Assembly (NCBI GenBank): GCA_029261995.1
Contig: JAJDAF010000039.1
Span: forward strand, 186,001-250,000
DNA from: Candidatus Zhuqueibacterota bacterium
GTDB lineage: Bacteria; Zhuqueibacterota; Zhuqueibacteria; Oceanimicrobiales; Oceanimicrobiaceae
Direction: 5' to 3'
DNA length: 64,000 bases
The notes under the pieces are model-generated. The model was given only the letters and a program-made list of their open reading frames with translations. It searched no databases and had not been told where the DNA came from. The position numbers and the translations under genes were made by a program. Of the stretch, positions 31,916-40,268 are shown piece after piece. Position 1 is the first letter of the stretch. Each line of letters begins with the position of its first letter.

Positions 31916-33697
31916 TTAGCGAACGAGCGTCATTTGCTTTGACTTCGAGAAATTGCCGAACGTCAGCCTGTAAATATAGACGCCACTCGCCAGAGGTCGG
32001 CCAGCATTGTCTCTGGCATCCCACTGCACGGAATGGAGCCCTTGTGTGTAGGTCTGGTTGTTGACCAACGTCCGCACTTCCTGCCCGCGCGCATTGAAAA
32101 TCTTCAGGCTGATTGGCTTCGAGATTGGCAGCGTGAAACGGATTTCGGTCTCAGGATTGAACGGATTCGGGTAATTTTGCTCGAGTTGGTAGTCATCTGG
32201 GGTTATGATGGTGAGCTTCTTCTGCTGGGGAACGGATGTAACGACGTCCAGCGAGGCTGTTGAATCGCCCCATTCGAAGAAGAAGATGTTGAAGGTGTTG
32301 GACGTGAAAAGCTCGCCATTCAGCGTGTCTAAAGAGCTGCCCTTGTAGCTTGCGACCATGTCTCGCAGACCGTCGTTGTCAAGGTCCATTCCTGGATAGG
32401 TGTAAATGTCGTTGAACAGTCCGCTGATAGCGTCGTACTGGGTCTCGAGATCGAAAATCTGTTTGACCGCATAGCTGTTGGTGTCGGTCACACCTCCTGT
32501 TCCGTCATATTCAATATCGAGCAAAGTACCACCACCACCGTACATGTAAAGATCAAAGCCATCGCCGGCGCTGTTGGTTGGGTGGTCTTGGTCGCCGAGC
32601 CCCATGACGCCCCAGAAGCCGACGTCTGGCCACAACTCCGCGACGTTGTCCGGACCTGCAAACTGGTCAGACACGATGCCGCTGAGAACCCAGAACTTGC
32701 TGCCCAAAGGGGTCCCGTTGTCAGAGCCATGAACGTAAACCACCGGCTCGCCGTTTGCAATAGTGAATACTGGATTTGACTTTACCCAGAAATAATCGCC
32801 GTCTGACAGCGGCACAACGTTGCCGGGCGTGTAAAGGTCAGGGCCGTCGATTTGCACGAAGCCGATGCCGGTACCACTGGCGCCACTTCCCCAACCTGAG
32901 ACTATAATTTCGTCCAGACCATCGCTATCGACATCTCCGATGGCTGCCCCACGCGGAGAGTATGGCGGGTCGGTGGTGGTAAAGCCATCATAAACGAACT
33001 CGTTGTTGATCACAACGTTGCTATCTGCCAGCGTTCCGGACTCGACCTCCAGGATGTACAGATTTGCGACATCGAGATTGCCACCACCCGAGGCAGGCGG
33101 AAATACCAGTTCACTCTTGTCATCTCCGTCGATGTCGCGCACGATGAGGCCATTTTCTGTTCTGCCAACATTTGCCGTGGCGAACGCTGAGTCGATGGCC
33201 ATGTACGACAACTGGTATGTGGGCTTGACGCCGTAGTCGTTGTCCTGCCCGGTCCATTCGTAGAAATAGATTCCGCGCGCAGGGATGTCAAAACTGGAGA
33301 AGTAGCCGACTGGGAAAATGATCTCCTGGCGACCATTGTTGTCAAAGTCGCCCACAGTCACGCTTCTGGGTGATGATTTCGTGAACACACTTTGAACGGG
33401 AGACGCCCAGACAAATTCCAGGGCATCATTGCCAACCATCTCGAACACAAATACTCGGCCGCCATCGCTGTACTCGGTGACGATGAGCTCGGGTTTGCCA
33501 TCGTTGTCCAGATCGGGATTGTCTGCCACCCAGACGCCTCTACCGGCACCTGAGTCAAGCGTGTCGGTGCCCAAGAATCGTGGGTTCACCTCCGCCAGAC
33601 GGTATTGATTGTCGCCGTCGACGGGTTGGGCAAACGCGCTGGCGGCAAACATCACCAGCGCGATGCTCCCAAGCATAATAGCAAATCTGCTGTTCAT
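31916..33697 (-). CDS. T9SS cargo: FG-GAP/VCBS-type repeat protein with sorting domain
   Basis: A 593-residue secreted protein. The start is ATG 33697 with GGAGG five bases ahead; 30 further codons upstream are open but lack a leader. Signal peptide 1-23 (SAFAQP). Repeats with calcium-loop motifs DLDNDGKPELIV, DFDNNGRQEIIF, DIDGDDKSELVF, DVDSDGLDEIIV and DLDNDGLRDMVA indicate an FG-GAP/VCBS propeller related to the cargo at 7901-10192. The sorting domain opens EQNYPNPFNPETE and ends KQMTLVR. It is the first of the minus-strand cargo genes and diverges from the DUF3179 gene across a 281-base intergenic region. Function unknown; surface exposure is likely. Confidence 0.83.
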   Translation of the reverse strand: MNSRFAIMLGSIALVMFAASAFAQPVDGDNQYRLAEVNPRFLGTDTLDSGAGRGVWVADNPDLDNDGKPELIVTEYSDGGRVFVFEMVGNDALEFVWASPVQSVFTKSSPRSVTVGDFDNNGRQEIIFPVGYFSSFDIPARGIYFYEWTGQDNDYGVKPTYQLSYMAIDSAFATANVGRTENGLIVRDIDGDDKSELVFPPASGGGNLDVANLYILEVESGTLADSNVVINNEFVYDGFTTTDPPYSPRGAAIGDVDSDGLDEIIVSGWGSGASGTGIGFVQIDGPDLYTPGNVVPLSDGDYFWVKSNPVFTIANGEPVVYVHGSDNGTPLGSKFWVLSGIVSDQFAGPDNVAELWPDVGFWGVMGLGDQDHPTNSAGDGFDLYMYGGGGTLLDIEYDGTGGVTDTNSYAVKQIFDLETQYDAISGLFNDIYTYPGMDLDNDGLRDMVASYKGSSLDTLNGELFTSNTFNIFFFEWGDSTASLDVVTSVPQQKKLTIITPDDYQLEQNYPNPFNPETEIRFTLPISKPISLKIFNARGQEVRTLVNNQTYTQGLHSVQWDARDNAGRPLASGVYIYRLTFGNFSKSKQMTLVR

Positions 33698-33978
33698 TTT
33701 TCCTCCGTTCGTTAGGTGGACGTTACTTTCTCGCGGCCTGCCAAAGTAGTAAGCGCAGGCAGTATTTTCAACTTTGAGTTCTGACAAGGTTCAACCTGAC
33801 TAGTTAAGGAATTCCGCGTTTGAATGTCAAGTAATATTTGGTCGAGTTATCAAGCGAGATATCCCGCTGGCCCAAAGGACTAGGCGGCAATCGGCCAAGC
33901 GCTAGCCATGCTTGGTAGAAGTCTGAGCAATTTAGTCCTCAAGGGAATACACAAATCAGAGAAGGTGTTCTTTCATAT

Positions 33979-34689
33979 ATGGTGAACCCTCGCAAAGCAT
34001 GTTTTATTCTCTTCCTCCTGTATTTTGTTGCCGGCTGCAAGGACTCGATTGAACTCGTCTCGCTGTCTGACGAAACCGTTGAAGACACCGACGATTTCGT
34101 TGACGAAGAAACAGACATCGAGAAGATTTTCATCACAGACCGCACCGGGAAAAAATGGGATATCACGCATGCGGTCAACCAATATGACCTTGTACCGGAG
34201 CGCTTCCAGTTTGGACTGGGTCCGAACGCAATTCCTCCGATCATTGGACCAGAAATGATCAGCCAGGGCGAACCTGGATACCCGGGCGACACCGATGCAT
34301 TCCTAACTTTGGGCACAAGTCTCAACGACCAACCTCGGGGCTACAAACTATCGATTCTGAGCAGACACGAGATTGTCGATGAAGTCTTCGGCGATGCCCA
34401 CGTTGCGGTCGCCTACTGACCGCTGGTTGGATTGACTGCCGTGTACAGTCGGGAAATCGATGGCCGTGTGTTAACGCTCAGTTCCAGCGGCTGGACTTAT
34501 GACCTCACCTTCGTGCTTTATGACTATGAAACCGAAAGCCTCTGGTATCACCTGGAAGGCGAAGAGCAACTGACCTGCATCAGCGGGAAATTTGCCGACC
34601 GCACCCTGCCCGAATTTCAGTCCACTTTGACACGCTGGCGAACATGGAAGGACATGGAGCCGGATACGAAATTCCTCAAATATCCGTAA
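33979..34689 (+). CDS. DUF3179-family lipoprotein with in-frame TGA at the conserved Cys (putative selenoprotein)
   Basis: Read through one TGA (34417-34419), this gives a 236-residue protein. The part before the TGA has a lipoprotein signal (FVAGC, Cys 20), then a DUF3179-like domain ending EVFGDAHVAVAY; the part after begins PLVGLTAVYSREIDGRVLT and runs through YDYETESLW to a normal end, all in one frame. DUF3179 proteins carry YCPL at this point, so the TGA replaces exactly the conserved Cys (codon 147). A stem UUGACUG/CAGUCGG with 7-base loop starts 12 bases after the TGA; its apical loop is 20 bases away, within the bacterial SECIS range, though the usual G in the first two loop bases is absent. 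The family's biochemical role is unknown. The alternative is a nonsense mutation; the intact downstream domain argues against old decay. Confidence 0.75.
34432..34452 (+). promoter_or_regulatory. SECIS-like hairpin downstream of the in-frame TGA
   Basis: TTGACTG (34432-34438), loop CCGTGTA, CAGTCGG (34446-34452): five Watson-Crick pairs and two G-U pairs at the base. The loop begins 20 bases after the TGA. Bacterial SelB-binding hairpins normally sit at this distance within the coding region. The loop has G only at position 3, which is a weakness. Confidence 0.5.
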
Positions 34690-34724
34690 TCTTCTCCCTC
34701 GTCGCCTATACACAACTACACAAC

Positions 34725-35990
34725 TCAGTCAATGATCGCATGATAAACCATCGCTTGAAATCGGCGGTGCAGGTTGAGGTCACCGGCAGGAAGCAGTTGT
34801 GTCATGAATATGCCGACCAGCCGCTCTTTCGGGTCCAGCCAATAACGCGGGTAGTAGGCGCTACCCCAGCCGTAAGCACCTTCGCTTCCGACTTCTCCAT
34901 ACTCTCCAAGATTTTCCAGCACCCAAAAGCCAAGGCCGAAATCCCAGCCCTTTCTGGGATAGTCGTGAAAATGTGACACGCGCATCAATTGCACTGATTT
35001 TGGACTTAGCAAACGGGCACCATCGAACTGCCCTCCGTTGAGCAGCATCTGCAAGAAACGACCGTAGTCAGTGATTGTTGAGAGCAATCCGGCTCCGCCG
35101 CTAAAACACACGCGCGGACCATGAATGAACGGCGTGGTGCTGGTAGAGTCGCGCAGTTGCAGGGAGCCATCGTCCATTCTTCCATAAACTGGCGCGAGAC
35201 GCCTGGCCTTATTGCGCGGCAGAAAAAAATGCGTGTCCCTCATGCCGAGTGGCAGAAAAATGTGCTGCTCAAGAAAGCTGTCCAGCGGCTCACCCGAGAT
35301 AACCTCCACGAGATAGCCCAAAACATCCGTGGCATAACCATACTGCCATTGCTCGCCAGGGTGCCCCTGTAGTGGCAGCCCGGCCAATCGTTTGACCACG
35401 TCTCCGATGGTCTCGGCCTTGTCACCAAGGTACCAGTGACCCAGTCCTGCTTCACGGTAAGCATCATGAACCAAGCCGCCATAATACGTCAAACCAGCGG
35501 TGTGAGTCAGAAGGTGGCGGATGGTAATTTGCCGTTTCGCCGGGACTGTTCGGTAGCTGCGGCTGTCCGCGGAGTCAGCCACAGCCACAACCGGATCCTT
35601 GAATTCCGGAATGAAGGTGCTCACAGGGTCGTTGAGCAGGAAGTTACCCTGCTCGTAAAGCATCATCACGGCGACGCTGGTCACCGCCTTAGTCATGGTC
35701 ATGGAGGCGATTCTAAAGATGGCATCGGGCGTCATCTGCGTCCCGTCCCGGCGGTCCATCATACCGAACGATTTTAAATAAATGGCCCAGCCATCACGCA
35801 GCACCAGTGTCACGACCCCACCTATCTCGTTTTGCTCGACGCTCCTTTGAATCATCCCGTCAATCCGGTCAAGTCTCTCGGCTGACATGCCGGCCGAATC
35901 CGGCTGCACAGAAGCAAATTGGGCTACAGATGCTCCATCGGGCGCAAGTAGCAAACAAAGCCCCAGAAGCAGATGCTTATGGGTTGCCAC
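34725..35990 (-). CDS. beta-lactamase-fold serine hydrolase (class C/EstB-like) with altered SxxK motif
   Basis: A 421-residue secreted hydrolase. GTG 35990 is preferred because AGGAG lies six bases ahead and a signal peptide (LLLGLCLLLAPDGASVAQ) follows; it overlaps the upstream stop by 14 bases. The fold signatures are IRHLLTHTAGLTY, a Tyr region WQYGYATDVLGYLVE and a C-terminal GWGSAYYP in the place of the HTG/KTG box. The active-site motif reads SMTMTK instead of SMTK, so the residue three before Lys101 is Thr98 rather than Ser; the codons ATGACCATGACT look like a 6-bp tandem duplication. It may be inactive or use Thr. Bacillus AmiE, a muramyl-L-Ala amidase of this fold, works with NamZ, so a murein role is possible. 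Confidence 0.82.
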   Translation of the reverse strand: MATHKHLLLGLCLLLAPDGASVAQFASVQPDSAGMSAERLDRIDGMIQRSVEQNEIGGVVTLVLRDGWAIYLKSFGMMDRRDGTQMTPDAIFRIASMTMTKAVTSVAVMMLYEQGNFLLNDPVSTFIPEFKDPVVAVADSADSRSYRTVPAKRQITIRHLLTHTAGLTYYGGLVHDAYREAGLGHWYLGDKAETIGDVVKRLAGLPLQGHPGEQWQYGYATDVLGYLVEVISGEPLDSFLEQHIFLPLGMRDTHFFLPRNKARRLAPVYGRMDDGSLQLRDSTSTTPFIHGPRVCFSGGAGLLSTITDYGRFLQMLLNGGQFDGARLLSPKSVQLMRVSHFHDYPRKGWDFGLGFWVLENLGEYGEVGSEGAYGWGSAYYPRYWLDPKERLVGIFMTQLLPAGDLNLHRRFQAMVYHAIID

Positions 35991-37062
35991 TTTGGCTCCT
36001 ACCACTTTTACGCTCCAGGAACCAGTCGATGAGCTTATCTGCAAGCGGAGCGACATCGGGATCATTCCTGTTGCTCAGAATAATGACGGTCAACCCGTCT
36101 TCTGGAAAACGTTGAATCACATTGCGAAACCCTCGGGTGCCGCCGGTGTGGTGTACACGCAGTCGCCCCTGATAACGGTCGATGCGCCAGCCAAAGCCAT
36201 AGTTTTGCATGGCTGGCGTGAAAGCCTGTTGCAGGAGTTCCGCGGATACGAGCCGTTGACCATAGAGGGCTTGATCCCACCTGTAGAGATCTGCCGTGGA
36301 CGAGTAGACGCCGCCATCACCAAGCACCGCGCTGGTCGGACTTTGGTCAGTGAATCGAATGGAATCACCGTCAACAGAATATCCAAATGCACGATTGGGG
36401 ACACGTGAAATGCCCTTCTCAAAGGCCAGCGTGTTTGTCATGCCAAGGTGTTTGAAAATTTCGTCATGTAGAAACCTCGCAAAGGGTTTTCCGCTGAGGC
36501 GCTCGACGACCATTGCGAGAACGGCGTAGCCTGAATTGCTGTAGCGGTAATCGGAGCCAGGTTCGAAGTAAGTCGTGTCCTGCTGCATCACCATCCGTAA
36601 GACGTCGCTGTCATGTACCTGCACGGTGGCTGTGTCCGGCATGAGCGCCTCGTAGGCTATCATTCCCGATGTGTGTTGCAATAGATGCCGGATGTTGATC
36701 TTGCGCCCATAAACTGGAAACTCAGGAAAGATCTTGTCAAGAGTTGTCGAAAAATCCAGTTGACCGCGTTCCTGCAGCATCAAGATACACATCGCCGTGA
36801 ATTGCTTGGTGACGGAGGCGAGCCTGAAATTTGTAGTTCGCGTGACCGGGATCGCGTTGGCGATATCAGCCAATCCAAACGCGGTATCGAGAGCCACGCG
36901 GCCATTGTCGATCAACATGACGGCTACGCCAGGCACATTCCCCTGGTAAGACTCAAAAATCCTGTCGAGGTCAGGCATGCGCTCCGCATTGCAACCAGTC
37001 AACATAGCGCTTCCCCAAAGAGCGAGCAATCCGATTTGCCGGGTCCATCGACGGCTCATCAT
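35977..37062 (-). CDS. beta-lactamase-fold serine hydrolase lipoprotein (class C/AmiE-like)
   Basis: A 361-residue lipoprotein (lipobox LTGC near residue 24) of the serine beta-lactamase/DD-peptidase superfamily. All three catalytic boxes are present: SVTK near 82, YSN within YRYSNSGY near 170, and HHTGG near 315. The IRHLLQHTSGM stretch is typical of class C-like hydrolases and esterases. Its ATG overlaps the TGA of the glycosidase gene by four bases, and its end overlaps the next hydrolase by 14 bases, so the three are tightly coupled. Candidate substrates are muropeptides (AmiE- or DD-peptidase-like) or D-amino-acid esters; sequence alone cannot decide, and resistance to beta-lactams should not be assumed. 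Confidence 0.87.
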   Translation of the reverse strand: MMSRRWTRQIGLLALWGSAMLTGCNAERMPDLDRIFESYQGNVPGVAVMLIDNGRVALDTAFGLADIANAIPVTRTTNFRLASVTKQFTAMCILMLQERGQLDFSTTLDKIFPEFPVYGRKINIRHLLQHTSGMIAYEALMPDTATVQVHDSDVLRMVMQQDTTYFEPGSDYRYSNSGYAVLAMVVERLSGKPFARFLHDEIFKHLGMTNTLAFEKGISRVPNRAFGYSVDGDSIRFTDQSPTSAVLGDGGVYSSTADLYRWDQALYGQRLVSAELLQQAFTPAMQNYGFGWRIDRYQGRLRVHHTGGTRGFRNVIQRFPEDGLTVIILSNRNDPDVAPLADKLIDWFLERKSGRSQSGNP

Positions 37063-40000
37063 TTAACAAAAACCATTCTGCGTGAAATTGTCCGATGGTT
37101 CGTCCTGAGCTGATAAACGTAGACGCCAGATGGCAAATCGCCCGCGTCGAGCACGACGCGATGCGTACCTGCTTCTTCTCTCCCTTCCACAAGTGATCTT
37201 ACTTGTCTGCCGAGCAGGTCGAACACTTTCAACGTGACGAATCCAGCCTCGGGCAGGTCGAACGAAATCGTCGTTATCGGGTTGAACGGATTCGGGTAAT
37301 TCTGCCGAAGCCGATAGGCGTCAGGGAAATTACCTTTTTGCACTGCCACGCTGACCGGCAGCCTGGTTTTCTTCACCAATCTCAGGTTGTCAAAATAGAT
37401 GGTCCCCGTGGTGGCATCACCCGGGTCATGCGAGAGTTGAAAACTGTCGAAGCGAAGACGGCCGTCCGCAACACCGTCGCCGAGCCAAGCGCCCGCCTGA
37501 GCAGGATCACTCAATTTCCACTCGACCAACCGCCAGCCGAGCCAGTCAATTGCCACCCAGGCCGACACTTCGTGGTTGGTCGCCGATTCGGCCGGTAGCT
37601 GGTCGTCTATGGCGAATCGGAAGCGATTGCCACTGCCATCGCCAAAGACATGACACTGCAGCGTGTAGGTGCTGTCAAATTCCACGGCGCGTGGCGCACC
37701 ACCGGAAAGAAAGAGCCGGATGAGCCAGTCGTTCGCATTCTCATCCCATTCATAGTTCAGGGTCGGCGACAACCGCTGCCGGGTCGGGGCAGATGGCAAA
37801 TAGGCGCCAGTGGTCATTCCAAATGTTGTGTTTGGCACAACAATGCCGATGGTGGAGCCGCTGCCGTTTGGCTGAAACCACTCCGTTATGGAAAGAAAGC
37901 GGTCGATGGTAACCACATTGGCGTAGCGTTCCATGGACGTTCTGAATCCAACGCTTATCTCAGAGCCAAGTGGATTTCCAGATGTATCCGCAATGTCCGG
38001 CGAGAGGGAAATCAGATAATCCAGATCGGACTCCAGAGGTTCGAGCGCCTGAACGCCAAGCACCGACCTGCTGCCAACCTGTGCCAAGTGGTGGCCCGCG
38101 GAAATCTGCCCAGCGGGCCCACTCAGCATGATCACGTCTTCAGAAACGGAAGCAGGATCTATCAACTCATCGAACGCGAAAGTGATAACTTCATCATTCA
38201 CAAAGTCGGCCTCGCTGCCGTCAGCGGTGGGGAAGCTAGCAATCAGCCGCGGGCCGGAAACGTCTTCTGAAAGAGTGGTGAAGTTGAGCACAAAGGCATC
38301 GCCTTCCACCCCATCGGCGTTGCCGTCAATCGAACGGCCGTTGACGTCCTGGAGTTGCTGCGCAACGGTGATGGAGTAGTCAGTGGCGAACGCTAGCGGT
38401 TGGTCGAAGGAGATGGTCACAATCTTCTGGTCATCTGACCACGAGAATTGTACTGTGGCAGTGTTGGGCGCCAGCGAAAAAGCTGCAGCGATGGAATTGA
38501 TATCGATGGTTTTGGAAAACTCAATGGTGATTTCGCCGTTAACAGCCAACGTGTCATTCTGCCCGGGCTCGCTGCGAACCACGGTCGGCGGCAGAGACGG
38601 AATCAGGTCAGACTGAAATGCTGAAGAGGTTTCGGACTCATTCCAAAAGCGGTCCAGGGCAGTCGCAAAATAAGTGTAGCGGCCATTGAAATCCTGTGTG
38701 CCACTGATTGCGTCGGTGTAGGTGAAGGCGCTGCGGCCGAAATGTCGGTGAATGATCTCATCGGCTTCGATATCCAGACTTTCGTTTTCCGACCGGTAGA
38801 TGATATACCAGTTGTCCGCCCCGGTGGTGGCCGGGGTAACTCCAATCTGGTAGCTCAAGGAATCAAGCTTCGCCACTACCAGAGCGGGAGCGGGTGGCGC
38901 CACATCGTCAAACAAGCCATTCGACCTTATCTTCGTCAGTCGTTGAAAAAAATTGGCTTTCGATGGCTCCCAGTAGGTGTTATCGCGCCAGGAGCCGTAA
39001 CTGAAAAACTGAAATCCATCAACCCAACCTATCGTTCGGACGCCATCGACGATTGAGGTATGGCGTCCGAAGATTTTGTCTTCGGCGAAACGGTCAGAGA
39101 ACAAGCCAACCGTGTAAAGACGGCCCGCGGAAATGCCCGGTGTGATGAACTGCAGCCAGCAGTTCGGGCAACCCGTGGCCAACACGCTCTTGAAGTCGGA
39201 TGCCTGATTCCAGTGGTAGTGCATGCCGACGAGTTGGTCGATGTAGCCCTGATTGAACCACAAAGCAGCGTCCTGGTAGACCACATCAAAGCCTTGCCAG
39301 CCCCCCCAGTTGTAGCGACCGAGCGCAGCTGGCGACAACCTTACCCACGGTTTGACCGCCTGGACCGAGTCATGCAGTGTGCTGACGAAGGCCGTTACGC
39401 TGGTGCGCCACCATTCTTCCCATGAACCAAATCCAGACGGCACTCCGGCGCTAAACGGATGCTCGGAGTCATAAAGGTATCGCCCTGAGGCGTTGTTTTG
39501 CAGTTCGAAGAGTTGCTCATCGGAAATCATGCCGCCAGGCTGAGCATGCCGCAAGCTTAAGTCGGCGGAGGTAAGAGGTGTCCCGGAATTGGTGTGCTCA
39601 TTCCATCGCACGAAATCCAGATGCAAACCGTCGATATCATAGTTTCTGACCACCTCCATGGCGACCTGAACCAGGTACGCCCTGGCGCTCTCAATCCCCG
39701 GAGAAAGCCACGCGAGTTCAGGCGGCATGACTTCTCCATCCTGGTCTCGGCAAATCCAGTCCGGATGTACCTGTGACGGGCTGCCCGGTAACTGATGCCG
39801 ACTTTCAAAGGTGTTAAACCATGCGTGCAACTCGAGACCGCGCTTGTGCGCCTGTTCCACAGCATATTGCAGTGGATCAAAGCCTGGATCGACGGAGTTA
39901 ACTTGCGTGCCCCAAGGCTCAATCTCCGAAGGGTAGTAGACCGAACCGAATCGTCTGACCTGCCACAAAACCGAGGTCATGTTGGCGGCCTTATGGTTGT

Positions 40001-40163
40001 CCAGAATGTTCCGAATCGTGGCTTGATTATCTTCAACCGACTTTTCCGGGGAGAGCCACTGAATATCGACAATCCAGGTGGCGCGAAACTCTTCGTTGGC
40101 TTGCGAAAAGAGATCCCCGCACACTGCGATCATCATACTAAACAGAATTACCGCCCTTTTCAT
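37059..40163 (-). CDS. GHL10-type (DUF187/DigH-like) glycosidase with Ig-like, beta-sandwich and T9SS sorting domains
   Basis: A 1034-residue secreted enzyme. Signal peptide 1-21; a (beta/alpha)8 GHL10 domain (PF02638) about 24-345, opening EFRATWIVD and containing ELHAWFN, YDIDGLHLDFVRW and WVDGFQFFSYG; an FnIII-like region to about 520; two Big_5-type Ig domains about 525-735; a jelly-roll-like domain with FGDGSGN and IDWLGWR about 745-930; and a sorting domain (RQNYPNPFNPITT to RRMVFVK). E. coli DigH, of the same family, cleaves glycan strands stripped of peptides by amidases. The same C-terminal chassis is used by the two secreted amidases here, which fits sequential action on one substrate. 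It is first gene of a three-gene coupled unit. Confidence 0.86.
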   Translation of the reverse strand: MKRAVILFSMMIAVCGDLFSQANEEFRATWIVDIQWLSPEKSVEDNQATIRNILDNHKAANMTSVLWQVRRFGSVYYPSEIEPWGTQVNSVDPGFDPLQYAVEQAHKRGLELHAWFNTFESRHQLPGSPSQVHPDWICRDQDGEVMPPELAWLSPGIESARAYLVQVAMEVVRNYDIDGLHLDFVRWNEHTNSGTPLTSADLSLRHAQPGGMISDEQLFELQNNASGRYLYDSEHPFSAGVPSGFGSWEEWWRTSVTAFVSTLHDSVQAVKPWVRLSPAALGRYNWGGWQGFDVVYQDAALWFNQGYIDQLVGMHYHWNQASDFKSVLATGCPNCWLQFITPGISAGRLYTVGLFSDRFAEDKIFGRHTSIVDGVRTIGWVDGFQFFSYGSWRDNTYWEPSKANFFQRLTKIRSNGLFDDVAPPAPALVVAKLDSLSYQIGVTPATTGADNWYIIYRSENESLDIEADEIIHRHFGRSAFTYTDAISGTQDFNGRYTYFATALDRFWNESETSSAFQSDLIPSLPPTVVRSEPGQNDTLAVNGEITIEFSKTIDINSIAAAFSLAPNTATVQFSWSDDQKIVTISFDQPLAFATDYSITVAQQLQDVNGRSIDGNADGVEGDAFVLNFTTLSEDVSGPRLIASFPTADGSEADFVNDEVITFAFDELIDPASVSEDVIMLSGPAGQISAGHHLAQVGSRSVLGVQALEPLESDLDYLISLSPDIADTSGNPLGSEISVGFRTSMERYANVVTIDRFLSITEWFQPNGSGSTIGIVVPNTTFGMTTGAYLPSAPTRQRLSPTLNYEWDENANDWLIRLFLSGGAPRAVEFDSTYTLQCHVFGDGSGNRFRFAIDDQLPAESATNHEVSAWVAIDWLGWRLVEWKLSDPAQAGAWLGDGVADGRLRFDSFQLSHDPGDATTGTIYFDNLRLVKKTRLPVSVAVQKGNFPDAYRLRQNYPNPFNPITTISFDLPEAGFVTLKVFDLLGRQVRSLVEGREEAGTHRVVLDAGDLPSGVYVYQLRTNHRTISRRMVFVK

Positions 40164-40209
40164 TGCCCGCTCCAGGTTTGAAAATGTGTAAAAAGTGAAC
40201 AGAATTAAG

Positions 40210-40237
40210 AAGGCCGATGAGCGAACTCATCGGCCTT
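40210..40237. terminator. intrinsic terminator after module B
   Basis: AAGGCCGATGAG (40210-40221), loop CGAA, CTCATCGGCCTT (40226-40237): a perfect 12-bp stem 31 bases beyond the stop of the last module B gene. Tails are short and T-rich on both strands (TCTTTG on plus, CTTAATT on minus). Confidence 0.8.
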
Positions 40238-40268
40238 TCTTTGACAAAACTCGGCAGCCGGAGTTGCC

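Noticed and set aside
34417-34419. TGA as a reassigned sense codon for the whole genome
   Set aside because: TGA ends several intact genes here, including those with ATGA/GTGA overlaps (5430-6473, 37059-40163, 57930-58277), so it functions as stop.
33979-34419. Two separate genes or a decayed pseudogene instead of one selenoprotein
   Set aside because: Both halves stay in one frame, keep DUF3179 motifs on each side and show no other lesion; the only change sits at the conserved Cys. A recent nonsense mutation cannot be fully excluded.
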